The notes under the pieces were generated by a model. It was given only the letters and a program-made list of their open reading frames with translations. It had not been told where the DNA came from and did not search any database. Position numbers and translations under genes: made by a program. This document shows positions 41,430 to 50,569 of a DNA stretch of 64,000 nt, in pieces (within the stretch, counting starts at the first letter, position 1; each line of letters opens with the position of its first letter). The stretch covers positions 186,001 through 250,000 of the forward strand of contig NZ_FNRE01000002.1 in NCBI RefSeq assembly GCF_900107705.1. Reading direction: 5' to 3'. This stretch comes from Prevotella sp. tc2-28. GTDB taxonomy: Bacteria; Bacteroidota; Bacteroidia; Bacteroidales; Bacteroidaceae.

Positions 41430-44135
41430 TTAATTTTCCCAGAAATCAGGTTTCTTCTTACGGGCTTCTTCCAGAGACAATAGCTGTTGTTGTTCTTGCT
41501 GGTACGACTCGCGCAGATGCTCATAGCGAGCATCAAGTTCTTTTTCCATTTGTTGTTCGTCCGTCTTGTTCATCAGCTTTGCTGCGACAAGCGCATTTTG
41601 CGAAGCATCCTTCATCCATACTACAGGACCGCCATAGACAGGAGCTATCTTTAGGGCGACATGCAGTTCGCTGGTAGTCGCACCACCAATCATAATGGGA
41701 ATATCCAGTCCGGCTCGTTGCATTTCATGAGCCACATTGACCATTTCTTCCAGTGAGGGAGTAATCAGTCCTGAGAGTCCTATCATATCTACGTGCTCCT
41801 CAATGGCCTTGCGCACTATCTGTTCGGCAGGAACCATTACACCCATGTCAATCACTTCGTAGTTGTTACAGGCAAGAATCACACTGACGATGTTTTTTCC
41901 AATATCGTGGACATCGCCCTTGACGGTGGCTAAGAGCACTTTTCCTGCTTTCTTGGCACCCTCTGAGCGCTCAGCCTCGATGTAGGGCTGTAGGATGGCA
42001 ACTGCCTGTTTCATCGTACGCGCCGTTTTTACCACCTGCGGTAAAAACATCTTGCCGGCGCCAAAGAGTTCGCCCACCTGGTTCATGCCTGCCATCAGCG
42101 GACCTTCAATGATGTTTACAGCCTTCGGATATTGTTTGAGGGCTTCAGCCAAATCTTCCTGTAAATAATCGCCGACACCCTTGATGAGTGCTTGTTGAAG
42201 GCGTTCTTCTACACTGGCATTCTTCCGAGCCTTGCTGTCGTCATTCGTCGCAGGGGTTCCTTTCGTCTTCTCATCCGTAGCAGCCAGTTCTGCAGCCAGC
42301 GCAATCAGTCGTTCTGCTGCATCTTTCCTGCGGTTCAGAATAACATCTTCAATGATGTCAAGTTGTTGGCGGGGAATGTCTGAATACAGCACTTTCGTAG
42401 CCGGATTGACAATGCCGAAGTCCATACCAGCCTGAATGGCATGATAGAGGAACACAGCATGCATGGCCTCGCGGATATAGTTGTTGCCACGGAACGAGAA
42501 CGACAGGTTGCTGACGCCTCCGCTGACATGAGCTCCGGGCAGGTTCTGACGAATCCAACGGGTGGCCTTGATAAAGTCGGCGGCATAGGCATCGTGCTCT
42601 GGCATGCCGGTAGCGACAGCCAGGATGTTCGGGTCGAAAATGATATCGAGCGGATTCATTCCAACCTGCTGAGTCAGGATGTCATAGGCCCGCCTGGCAA
42701 TCGCTATCCTGCGCTCAAAACTAGTTGCCTGACCTTGTTCGTCAAAGCACATCACGACAACGGCAGCACCGTATCGCTTGACATCGAGGGCATGTTGAAT
42801 GAACACTTCCTCGCCTTCCTTCAATGAGATGCTATTCACGATGCTTTTGCCCTGAACGCATTTCAGTCCGCTGACGATGGTGTTCCAGTCTGAGGAGTCA
42901 ATCATCACGGGAACAGAGGCGATATCTGGCTCGGAGGCTATCATGTTGAGGAAAGTCACCATCTCCTGACGGGCATCCAACAGACCGTCGTCCATATTGA
43001 TGTCAATGACCAAGGCACCGTTTGACACCTGTTTCCTGGCGATGGAGATGGCTTCATCGTATTGTTTCTCCTTAATCAGTCGAAGGAATTTCCTTGAACC
43101 TGCCACATTACAACGTTCACCCACATTAACAAAATGTACGTCGGGCGTCACGTCCAGCATTTCGAGTCCGCTGAGCCACATCGTCGTGGATGGTGCCACC
43201 GGTTTTCGTGGCTGTTTGCCCTCGACCAAGGCTGGGTACTTTTCGATAAAATGCTCATCGGTACCGCAACAGCCACCGATGATATTGACCAGTCCTTCGT
43301 CCACCATCTGTCCCATCTGCGGCGCCATGCTCTCTGCGGTCTCGTCGTAGAGTCCCATGGCATTGGGCAGTCCTGCATTGGGATAGGCACTGATATAATA
43401 GGGTGACTTGCGGGCCAACTGGCGCAGGAAGGGCATCATCTGACGAGCTCCGAACGAGCAATTCAGTCCGACGCTGAAAATAGGATATGTGCTAATACTA
43501 GCCAGAAAAGCGTCAAGCGTCTGGCCGCTCAGCGTACGACCGGCAAGGTCGCTCACCGTCACGCTTATCATGATGGGCACCTCGCGACGGCGCTGGCTCA
43601 TGGCCTGCAGCGAGGCATCAATGGCCACCTTTGCATTCAGCGTATCGAAGATGGTTTCAATAAGAATGGCGTCAACGCCTCCTTCTAACAGTGCGTCAGC
43701 CTCCTCGAAATAAGCATCAAACAAGGTGTCATAGGTCAACTCACGCAAGGCGGGATTGCTGACATCAGGCGACATGGAGCACGTTTTGTTGGTTGGGCCG
43801 ATAGAGCCAGCCACAAAACGGGGCTTTTCCGAGGAAGCAAAAGCATCGGCACACTTTCGGGCGAGACGAGCACCAGCCAGCGCCATCTGCCGGGCCTGGT
43901 TTTCCAGGTGGTAGTCTGCCTGCGAAATACGTTGTGAACTGAATGTATTGGTGGTAATGATGTCTGCACCTGCCTTCAGGTAGCGACGATGTATCTCTTC
44001 AATGACGTCAGGTCGCGTGAGATTCAATTCATCCGAGTTTCCTGTTTTCCCCATGAGCTTGCCAATCATCGTGCCCATAGCTCCGTCAAGAATCAGGATG
44101 CGCTGTTTTGCTAAGTCTTTGAGTGTGGTGTTCAT
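41430..44135 (-). CDS. metH: Cobalamin-dependent methionine synthase without activation domain
   Basis: A 901-residue MetH that transfers methyl from methyltetrahydrofolate through cobalamin to homocysteine. The homocysteine domain (1-305) has zinc ligands Cys226, Cys289 and Cys290 (GGCCGTD). The folate domain spans about 330-600 ([15 protein letters not shown]). The cap (about 645-735) is present, and the B12 domain has GDVHDIGKN with His743 as the cobalt ligand. The chain ends at [13 protein letters not shown], where other MetH proteins continue for about 325 residues with the SAM-binding activation domain. No fragment of that domain follows. An extra Ala/Lys/Asp-rich linker occurs at 618-645. 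Its ATG overlaps the smpB stop. Confidence 0.96.
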   Translation of the reverse strand: MNTTLKDLAKQRILILDGAMGTMIGKLMGKTGNSDELNLTRPDVIEEIHRRYLKAGADIITTNTFSSQRISQADYHLENQARQMALAGARLARKCADAFASSEKPRFVAGSIGPTNKTCSMSPDVSNPALRELTYDTLFDAYFEEADALLEGGVDAILIETIFDTLNAKVAIDASLQAMSQRRREVPIMISVTVSDLAGRTLSGQTLDAFLASISTYPIFSVGLNCSFGARQMMPFLRQLARKSPYYISAYPNAGLPNAMGLYDETAESMAPQMGQMVDEGLVNIIGGCCGTDEHFIEKYPALVEGKQPRKPVAPSTTMWLSGLEMLDVTPDVHFVNVGERCNVAGSRKFLRLIKEKQYDEAISIARKQVSNGALVIDINMDDGLLDARQEMVTFLNMIASEPDIASVPVMIDSSDWNTIVSGLKCVQGKSIVNSISLKEGEEVFIQHALDVKRYGAAVVVMCFDEQGQATSFERRIAIARRAYDILTQQVGMNPLDIIFDPNILAVATGMPEHDAYAADFIKATRWIRQNLPGAHVSGGVSNLSFSFRGNNYIREAMHAVFLYHAIQAGMDFGIVNPATKVLYSDIPRQQLDIIEDVILNRRKDAAERLIALAAELAATDEKTKGTPATNDDSKARKNASVEERLQQALIKGVGDYLQEDLAEALKQYPKAVNIIEGPLMAGMNQVGELFGAGKMFLPQVVKTARTMKQAVAILQPYIEAERSEGAKKAGKVLLATVKGDVHDIGKNIVSVILACNNYEVIDMGVMVPAEQIVRKAIEEHVDMIGLSGLITPSLEEMVNVAHEMQRAGLDIPIMIGGATTSELHVALKIAPVYGGPVVWMKDASQNALVAAKLMNKTDEQQMEKELDARYEHLRESYQQEQQQLLSLEEARKKKPDFWEN

Positions 44136-44614
44136 CGATATACCTTCATGGCGCGATCCATTTCGCGTTTGTCTTCTTTTTCTTTTAGCGTCTGTCGCTT
44201 GTCAAATTCCTTCTTACCCTTGCACAGGGCTATGTCCATCTTGGCGCGCCCTTTCTGGTCGATAAACACCAGCAAAGGAACAATGGTATAACCCGTCTGT
44301 TTGGTGGCAGCCGCCAACTTCTGAATCTCACGGCGTGTGAGCAGCAGTTTACGGTCGCGTTTCATCTCGTGGTTGTTGTAGGAGCCATAGAAATAGGGCG
44401 ACACGTTCATCCCCTTCACCCACAGTTCACCATTGGTAATGACGCAGTAGGTGTCGACCAGACTGGCCTTGCCCAGACGGATGCTTTTGATTTCCGTTCC
44501 CGTTAGCACAATGCCTGCCGTATAGGTTTCGATAAAGAAGTATTCAAATGAAGCCTTCTTGTTGCGTATGTTGACAGGACTTTTCTTCCTGATGAGTTCT
44601 TCTTCCTTGTTCAT
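44132..44614 (-). CDS. smpB: SsrA-binding protein SmpB
   Basis: A 160-residue tmRNA-binding protein for trans-translation. Conserved blocks are [39 protein letters not shown], then [20 protein letters not shown] and [19 protein letters not shown]-type C-terminal sequence. The short basic tail ([12 protein letters not shown]) is intact and reaches into the decoding centre. It lies 9 bases after the DMP19-like gene and overlaps metH by 4 bases. Confidence 0.96.
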   Translation of the reverse strand: MNKEEELIRKKSPVNIRNKKASFEYFFIETYTAGIVLTGTEIKSIRLGKASLVDTYCVITNGELWVKGMNVSPYFYGSYNNHEMKRDRKLLLTRREIQKLAAATKQTGYTIVPLLVFIDQKGRAKMDIALCKGKKEFDKRQTLKEKEDKREMDRAMKVYR

Positions 44615-44623
44615 TTTCCTTTT

Positions 44624-45130
44624 TCAGTCTTTCACCGTTGCAAAGCGCTCGATATGCTCGTCGATATAGCGGGCAATCTGTTCAGTCCATTCCTCTTCCT
44701 GTTCCACGAAAAGGTCGTCCATGTCATCAAACTCCGGGTATTGCTCGAACAATGCCATGAACTCGTCGTCGGTACAGTCACGCTCCAGTGCCTCGTGGTA
44801 TTTGTTGTAGAGTGTATGGGCATCATACACCAGTTTCGACAGTTCCCTCATGCCCCACAGCTTGACAGCCTTGGCGAAGGGGTTTTTGAAGATAAAGGGT
44901 CCGTAGCCATTGTGTATCAACTGTACAAAGCCGCCGTCCATCACCTCGTTATGCAGCACTTCCCATGCCAGCAATGTAATCTGGTCGCTATTCAGTTGTC
45001 CCATCGTCTCGGAAGTCAGTTCTCCACCGATAGAATCCTTAATAGCAGCTATAAAAACAGCAACAAAGGCGTCCATTCCTTCGCTGGCTGCCTGACGCAG
45101 TTGGGCATCTCGAATCGTTACTTCTATCAT
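44624..45130 (-). CDS. DMP19/DUF4375-like acidic protein
   Basis: A 168-residue very acidic helical protein. The middle (LAWEVLHNEVMDGGFVQLIHN), then FAKAVKLWGMRELSKLVYDA, fits the DUF4375/DMP19 family; DMP19 of Neisseria is described as a DNA mimic. The C-terminus is rich in Asp/Glu (DDMDDLFVEQEEEW). ATG 45130 was chosen over a TTG because the promoter overlaps the TTG. It heads the smpB-metH-GHL10 gene string, with a perfect promoter and a very short leader. Function here is not established. Confidence 0.75.
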   Translation of the reverse strand: MIEVTIRDAQLRQAASEGMDAFVAVFIAAIKDSIGGELTSETMGQLNSDQITLLAWEVLHNEVMDGGFVQLIHNGYGPFIFKNPFAKAVKLWGMRELSKLVYDAHTLYNKYHEALERDCTDDEFMALFEQYPEFDDMDDLFVEQEEEWTEQIARYIDEHIERFATVKD

Positions 45131-45139
45131 AATTGTTTG

Positions 45140-45171
45140 CAAAGATAGTGCAAACGAAATGAAAAACCAAA
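45140..45171 (-). promoter_or_regulatory. Promoter of the DMP19-smpB-metH string
   Basis: On the minus strand TTTG (45171-45168), 20 bases, TATCTTTG (45147-45140). It is an exact consensus promoter with the ATG only 9 bases further. Confidence 0.8.
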
Positions 45172-45172
45172 T

Positions 45173-46702
45173 TTATGATGGATTTTCTGCCACCCAGGGC
45201 TTTATCTCTCGTGCGATAAGGGCATCATAGCCGTAGACGTCCGGGAAAGTCTCAAGGGTTCCTGTTGCCGGATTGGGATAGACGGTGTAATACACGATGT
45301 ATACGGGAACCGAAGGTGACACTTTGGAATAGCTGACCAAACGGTGGGGTTTACTCTCGTCGCTATGTTCTTCAAGCCAGGTAATGCCACGCTCTGAGAC
45401 TGGTTCCAGGTCCATCGAGATACGTAACTTGTCGAGTTCCCATTCGCTGGCCTCCGGCAAGAGGAAACAAGCCAGTTCAAAGGGCTTCTGTACACGGATG
45501 CAGCCATGTGACAAGGAGCGTTTCTCACGACTGAACGCCCCACGGTTGTTCGTGTCGTGGAGATAGATGTCGAATTGGTTGGGGAAACGGAAGATGATAC
45601 GCCCCAGTGAGTTATGTGCCCCACCCGTCTGTCCAATACGATACTTTCCTGAGCGCATCTGATCGGCAGACACATGAGCCGGATTCAGGGTGTCACCAGT
45701 CTGACGGTCAACAATATAATAATGGTTACGGGCAAAGTATGCCGAGTCGTGCTCATGGCGCACCACATCCTTCTTGATGATGCTGAAGGGAATCAGCCAG
45801 TCGGGGTTGACCTGCATATACTTGATTTCACTGTACAAGACAGGGGTTTTCGTGGCTTTTGCCCCAAAACAGATACGCATGTCCAGTACGGAATCGGAAT
45901 GGATGGCCCACAGCTGCTGGGCGGGCAGGTTAACCAAAACACGAGGCGTGCGGTCGGGCTGTTTCGTGCGCCAACGGCAACGTTCCATGTTGACAAGCAA
46001 CTGCTGTCTGGCTTGCCGACTTGTGGTCTTTGACAGCGCTTCACGTAAGGTGGTATAGAGCGGATTCTGGGGGTCCGAGGACTGCAGGTAGTTCATACGG
46101 TCGTCGTCAGTCAGTTGCTTGACAGCCTCCTGATAGTCCGGTGACTCCACTTGATAGTCGAACAGTCGCGCATATCCCGTGCTGTCATCCCTCATAAATG
46201 ATTGGTTTAACAGCTTCTCAGGGCGCACGAATCCGTAGCGCTGGTAGGTAGAATAGACCACGAAAGCGCGTGACAGGTGATATTCCAGACGGGGAAGGAC
46301 ATCGTTGATGTCAACTCCTAAAGAATCGAATGACAGCTCATGGATGATCTTCAGGTCAGAGGCGATATCCGGCAAACGAAAGGAAATGGTGTCCAGTCCA
46401 TTCTGAGGCAACTCCCGTTGCAGGTAAGCGAGCAGCTGGTCTGCATCCTCACTAACACCCTGATGGGTGAACCATACCGGGGTGCTGTTCTCTTGATAAT
46501 AATGCTTTAAAGTGGTTATGGCTGCCCATCGTGATGAGTCACTGTCCATCATCTGACGTAACACTTGCTGCATCTTCTGGTCGTCCAACAGCTCAGCATA
46601 ACGGCCAAAGGCAGAATCGGCATCCTTCGCCTGTTGCCCACAGGCAGCCAACAGGATGACACTCACCATCAATAATACAACGCTCTTCCCTACTCTATAC
46701 AT
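45173..46702 (-). CDS. YcbB-type L,D-transpeptidase lipoprotein
   Basis: A 509-residue envelope protein with lipobox LAAC (Cys21). An N-terminal helical scaffold precedes the YkuD catalytic domain, about residues 255-430, with HGCIRV near residue 400 (SHGCIRVQ) holding the active-site cysteine. A helical-to-beta lid and a C-terminal beta region follow. It forms 3-3 crosslinks or links proteins to peptidoglycan. The gene lies 8 bases after ettA and ends just beyond the next promoter. Confidence 0.92.
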   Translation of the reverse strand: MYRVGKSVVLLMVSVILLAACGQQAKDADSAFGRYAELLDDQKMQQVLRQMMDSDSSRWAAITTLKHYYQENSTPVWFTHQGVSEDADQLLAYLQRELPQNGLDTISFRLPDIASDLKIIHELSFDSLGVDINDVLPRLEYHLSRAFVVYSTYQRYGFVRPEKLLNQSFMRDDSTGYARLFDYQVESPDYQEAVKQLTDDDRMNYLQSSDPQNPLYTTLREALSKTTSRQARQQLLVNMERCRWRTKQPDRTPRVLVNLPAQQLWAIHSDSVLDMRICFGAKATKTPVLYSEIKYMQVNPDWLIPFSIIKKDVVRHEHDSAYFARNHYYIVDRQTGDTLNPAHVSADQMRSGKYRIGQTGGAHNSLGRIIFRFPNQFDIYLHDTNNRGAFSREKRSLSHGCIRVQKPFELACFLLPEASEWELDKLRISMDLEPVSERGITWLEEHSDESKPHRLVSYSKVSPSVPVYIVYYTVYPNPATGTLETFPDVYGYDALIAREIKPWVAENPS

Positions 46703-46710
46703 CTTCTTGC

Positions 46711-48408
46711 TTATTCTTCCATCAGTTTACGGTATCTGGCACGCTTGGGCTCTTCCAGTCCTAGGCGGGCAGCCTTGTTTGACTCATATTCAGAATAATT
46801 GCCTTCGAAATAGAACACGTTGCCTTCGCCCTCAAAAGCAAGGATATGCGTACAGATACGGTCCAGGAACCAACGGTCGTGACTGATTACCACGGCACAG
46901 CCGGCAAAGGCTTCCAAGCCTTCTTCTAAGGCACGCAACGTGTTGACGTCAATATCGTTGGTGGGCTCGTCAAGCAACAGGACGTTTCCTTCTTGTTTTA
47001 AAGCGATGGCCAGATGAAGACGATTGCGTTCACCGCCAGACAACACGCCACATTTCTTCTCTTGGTCGACGCCTGTGAAGTTGAACCTTGACAGATAGGC
47101 TCGTACATTCACGTCACGTCCTCCCATGCGAATGGTGTCGTTGCCGCCGCTGACCACTTGGTAAACGGTCTTCTCGGGATCAATATCCTTATGTTGCTGG
47201 TCCACATAGCTGAGCTTCACCGTCTCGCCAACGCTGAACGTTCCTTGGTCAGCCTGTTCGAGTCCCATGATCAGACGGAAAAGAGTCGTCTTGCCAGCAC
47301 CATTAGGACCGATCACTCCTACGATGCCGTTAGGAGGAAGAACAAAGTTCAAGTCAGAGAAAAGCATCTTCTCAGGGAATGATTTCGCCACATGCTCAGC
47401 CTCTATCACCTTGTTACCCAGACGAGGACCGTTGGGAATGAAGATCTCCAGTTTCTCCTCTTTCTGTTTCTGTTCCTCATTCAACATCTTGTCATAGGAG
47501 TTCAAACGAGCCTTTCCCTTGGCATGACGGGCCTTAGGAGCCATACGTACCCACTCCAGCTCACGTTCCAGTGTCTTACGACGCTTCGAGGCTGTCTTCT
47601 CTTCTAATGCCAAGCGCTGGGACTTCTGTTCCAGCCATGACGAATAGTTTCCTTTCCATGGGATACCTTCACCCCTGTCGAGTTCAAGAATCCATTCAGC
47701 CACATCATCCAGGAAGTAACGGTCGTGAGTAACGGCAATAACCGTCCCTTCATATTGTTGCAGGTGTTGCTCCAGCCAGTCTATGGACTCTGCGTCCAGG
47801 TGGTTGGTAGGCTCATCGAGCAACAGCACATCGGGTTTCTGCAACAACAATCGACAGAGTGCCACACGACGGCGTTCTCCTCCTGACAGTGTCTTGACGC
47901 TCCAGTCTCCTGGAGGACAGTGAAGGGCAGCCATGGCACGATCCAGTTTGGAATCCATATTCCATGCATCGGTCGAATCGATGATATCCTGCAGCTCTGC
48001 TTGTCGAGCCATCAGCTTATCCATCTTGTCCGCATCTTCATAATACTCAGGAAGTCCGAACTTGATGTTGATATCGTCATATTCTGCCAACGCATCATAG
48101 ACATACTGAACACCTTCCATCACGTTTTCCTTCACGGTTTTCTCCTCATTCAAAGGAGGATCCTGTGGCAGATATCCTACGGAATAACCTGGACTCCACA
48201 CCACTTCACCCTGGAACTGCTGGTCCAGTCCGGCGATAATCTTCATCAACGTCGACTTACCTGCACCATTCAAGCCAATAATACCGATCTTTGCTCCGTA
48301 AAAGAAACTAAGATAGATGTTTTTAAGCACCTGTTTCTGATTCTGCTGAATGGTCTTGCTCACACCGACCATCGAGAAAATCACTTTCTTGTCGTCAACT
48401 GTAGCCAT
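46711..48408 (-). CDS. ettA: ABC-F ATPase EttA
   Basis: A 565-residue ABC-F protein without membrane helices; it binds the ribosomal E site and senses the ATP/ADP ratio. Two ABC cassettes are visible: Walker A GLNGAGKST near residue 45 and GPNGAGKTT near 365, and signature motifs LSGGERRRV and LSGGERNRL. The Walker B motifs are LLLDEPTNHLDAES and LLLDEPTNDIDVNT. The arm and linker region is of EttA length. It lies 21 bases after tlpA and 8 before the L,D-transpeptidase gene. Confidence 0.95.
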   Translation of the reverse strand: MATVDDKKVIFSMVGVSKTIQQNQKQVLKNIYLSFFYGAKIGIIGLNGAGKSTLMKIIAGLDQQFQGEVVWSPGYSVGYLPQDPPLNEEKTVKENVMEGVQYVYDALAEYDDINIKFGLPEYYEDADKMDKLMARQAELQDIIDSTDAWNMDSKLDRAMAALHCPPGDWSVKTLSGGERRRVALCRLLLQKPDVLLLDEPTNHLDAESIDWLEQHLQQYEGTVIAVTHDRYFLDDVAEWILELDRGEGIPWKGNYSSWLEQKSQRLALEEKTASKRRKTLERELEWVRMAPKARHAKGKARLNSYDKMLNEEQKQKEEKLEIFIPNGPRLGNKVIEAEHVAKSFPEKMLFSDLNFVLPPNGIVGVIGPNGAGKTTLFRLIMGLEQADQGTFSVGETVKLSYVDQQHKDIDPEKTVYQVVSGGNDTIRMGGRDVNVRAYLSRFNFTGVDQEKKCGVLSGGERNRLHLAIALKQEGNVLLLDEPTNDIDVNTLRALEEGLEAFAGCAVVISHDRWFLDRICTHILAFEGEGNVFYFEGNYSEYESNKAARLGLEEPKRARYRKLMEE

Positions 48409-48429
48409 AATCGTCGTTGTTGATGTCTC

Positions 48430-49518
48430 TTACTCTCCGAATATCTTTTGCAGACGCTTATGCAGCATCTTGCCACGAAGTGCTCTGTCTATGATCTTCC
48501 CCTGTGGGTCGATGAGGATGTTGTCGGGAATGCCCTCAACCTTGTAGACGGGGGCGGCGGCGCATTTCCAGCCCTTCAGGTCGGAAATCTGCAGCCACGG
48601 CATTTTCAGCTGCTCGACGGCCTTGACCCATGCCTCCTTCTTCTGGTCGAAGGAGATGCCGACGATTTCGAAGCCCTTGGCGTGGTACTTGCTGTAGGCT
48701 TCCAGCACGTTGGGCATCTCGGCGCGACAGGGACCGCACCACGAGGCCCAGAAGTCTACGAGCACCCATTTTCCCTTGCCCACGAGGTCGCTGATGCGGT
48801 GCATCTTGCCGTTGGCATCGGCCATCTCGAGGTCGGTGTACTGCTGACCGATGAAGGCGGTCTGCGGACTGTCCTTGGGTTTCAGGATTTTCTCCACGTC
48901 GTCCTTGGCTTTCTTCAGATAGGGATGACCGGCGTAGGCCACTCGCTGGGCAACCAGCTCGTCGTAGGCGTCCCACCCGTTGTCGAAGAAGTACAGCTGG
49001 GCGAAGGCCACCGGAATGAGCGTGTTCGACTCGTCCTGGAAAATCTTGTTGGTCATCGCCGTCTGGTGGGCTTGTATCTTGTTGTACTCGGCCATAAGCT
49101 CGTCCTGGCGGGCACCGATTTCTGCCCTTGTCAGCTTGGCGACCTTGGCATTGAAAACCTTGCTCGGAGCGTCCATCTCCAGGTCGTACTTCGTCAGCCG
49201 CTCGTTCAGCGCAGAGCCTTTCAGCGTGCTGTCGTTGACGTTGATGGTCACGGGCGTGCCGTCGTTGAAGAACGGCGTCTCCCACTGGCTTCCACCCGCC
49301 CTCACGGCCATGAGGGCGTTCTTCTCGGCCGTGCCGCTGAAGGCAAACTTGTCGCTGGCAACGGTCACGCTGTCAATGGGCCGTTCGCTCAGCCGGTCAA
49401 TCAGGTAGACCTTCTGGCCGTTCTTCGCCGACGTGCCGCTGACGCTGTATTTCACCTGCTGCGCCATCGTCGGCAGTGTCATGGCCACGAGGACCACCGA
49501 TAAAATACCTTTTTTCAT
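48430..49518 (-). CDS. TlpA-like thiol-disulfide protein with DUF4369 domain
   Basis: A 362-residue exported protein. It has a signal peptide (1-20, ending TMAQQ), an N-terminal DUF4369-type beta domain (22-120: VKYSVSGTSAKNGQKVYLID), a helical spacer, then a TlpA-like thioredoxin domain (220-362) with WASWCGPC (Cys261, Cys264). It acts as a periplasmic thiol reductant or oxidase. Third codon positions are strikingly G/C-rich compared with its neighbours, so that other frames stay open for hundreds of codons. No promoter was seen between it and the atp terminator. Confidence 0.92.
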   Translation of the reverse strand: MKKGILSVVLVAMTLPTMAQQVKYSVSGTSAKNGQKVYLIDRLSERPIDSVTVASDKFAFSGTAEKNALMAVRAGGSQWETPFFNDGTPVTINVNDSTLKGSALNERLTKYDLEMDAPSKVFNAKVAKLTRAEIGARQDELMAEYNKIQAHQTAMTNKIFQDESNTLIPVAFAQLYFFDNGWDAYDELVAQRVAYAGHPYLKKAKDDVEKILKPKDSPQTAFIGQQYTDLEMADANGKMHRISDLVGKGKWVLVDFWASWCGPCRAEMPNVLEAYSKYHAKGFEIVGISFDQKKEAWVKAVEQLKMPWLQISDLKGWKCAAAPVYKVEGIPDNILIDPQGKIIDRALRGKMLHKRLQKIFGE

Positions 49519-49550
49519 AAGTTTAGTTTGATATTCTTAAATGGTTGATA

Positions 49551-49592
49551 GGGAAAAATGAGAGGTAAGAGATTGCTACCCTTACCTCTCAT
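49551..49592 (-). terminator. Terminator of the atp operon
   Basis: On the minus strand ATGAGAGGTAAG (49592-49581) pairs with CTTACCTCTCAT (49569-49558), followed by TTTTTCCC. It begins 3 bases after the atpG stop. Confidence 0.9.
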
Positions 49593-49594
49593 CG

Positions 49595-50563
49595 TTAGTT
49601 GTTTACGCTGCCGCCGACAATGTCGAGCAGTTCGCTGGTGATAGCTTGCTGGCGCGACTTGTTGTACTGCAGGTTCAGCTGGCGCAACAGCTCGTCGGCA
49701 TTGTCCGTGGCGGTCTGCATGGCTACCATACGGGCGGCATGCTCAGAAGCCACACTGTCAAGGAGAGCTGTGTAGAGCATCAGATGTGCCATCTTGGGCA
49801 ACAGCTTCGACAAGACGGTGTTCATGTCGGGCTCAACGATGAAGTTGTCGTTAAGCGGGGCAACCTCACCCTCCTTCGTCTCGCGCTGCCGGCGGTTCTT
49901 GCGCAGATAGTCCTGCGCTTTCTTCGTCGCAATGTTACTGGTCAAATCGCGCTCGTGGTCACGGCCCAGCTCAGCCTCCAGGTCAATGGGCAGGAAAGTC
50001 TTGTTGGTCAGAATCTGCGAACCGGCACTCTTGAAGTGATGATACAGAATCTCCACGCGGTCTACCTCGCCTTCTGCGAAACGACGGCCCAATTCCATGG
50101 CCATGTCGATGCATTGGCGCACCTGAGGATGGTCTATCAGTTCGGCATAGTCGCACTGCACGTCGTAGCCCAGTTTGCGAGCCTTCTCTGCCACCTTGCG
50201 ACCGATGGGCCACACTTCGACACTGCCCTGCCCCAACTCCTGGGTGTAGGCATCCACCGTGCGCTGCATCAGTTTGATGACGTTGGCATTGAAGCCACCG
50301 CACAGCGATGAGTTGCTGGAGAATACGACAATGGCGACGCGCTTCACAGGACGTTCCTGGTCAAAGATGGTCTGTGGCTCTGCCTCGGCAGCGAGGAACG
50401 ATTTCAGAATATGCTCAAGCATCGTTTCGTATGGCAGCATATTCTGGATAGCCACCTGCGCATGGTGCAACTTCGAGGAAGCCACCATCTTCATGGCAGA
50501 GGTAATCTTTCGTGTGCTGTTTACCGAAGCAATACGGCCCTTAATTTCTTTCAGGCTTGGCAT
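49595..50563 (-). CDS. atpG: ATP synthase gamma subunit
   Basis: A 322-residue central rotor subunit. Conserved ends are present: PSLKEIKGRIASVNSTRKIT with SAMKMVASSKL at the N-terminus, and the C-terminal helix MVAMQTATDNADELL, then NLQYNKSRQQAITSEL. An insertion near residues 200-235 (KKAQDYLRKNRRQRETKEGE) makes it longer than the 286 of E. coli. It is the last gene of the operon. Confidence 0.97.
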   Translation of the reverse strand: MPSLKEIKGRIASVNSTRKITSAMKMVASSKLHHAQVAIQNMLPYETMLEHILKSFLAAEAEPQTIFDQERPVKRVAIVVFSSNSSLCGGFNANVIKLMQRTVDAYTQELGQGSVEVWPIGRKVAEKARKLGYDVQCDYAELIDHPQVRQCIDMAMELGRRFAEGEVDRVEILYHHFKSAGSQILTNKTFLPIDLEAELGRDHERDLTSNIATKKAQDYLRKNRRQRETKEGEVAPLNDNFIVEPDMNTVLSKLLPKMAHLMLYTALLDSVASEHAARMVAMQTATDNADELLRQLNLQYNKSRQQAITSELLDIVGGSVNN

Positions 50564-50569
50564 AGGCTG

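Noticed and set aside
44136-44200. Cobalamin riboswitch upstream of metH
   Set aside because: metH overlaps smpB by 4 bases, so there is no leader in which a riboswitch could lie. None was seen before the DMP19-like gene either.
48448-49503. 351-codon ORF antisense to the TlpA-like gene
   Set aside because: It mirrors the G/C-rich third positions of the real gene and has no signal, domain or ribosome-binding site. The minus-strand gene has clear thioredoxin motifs.
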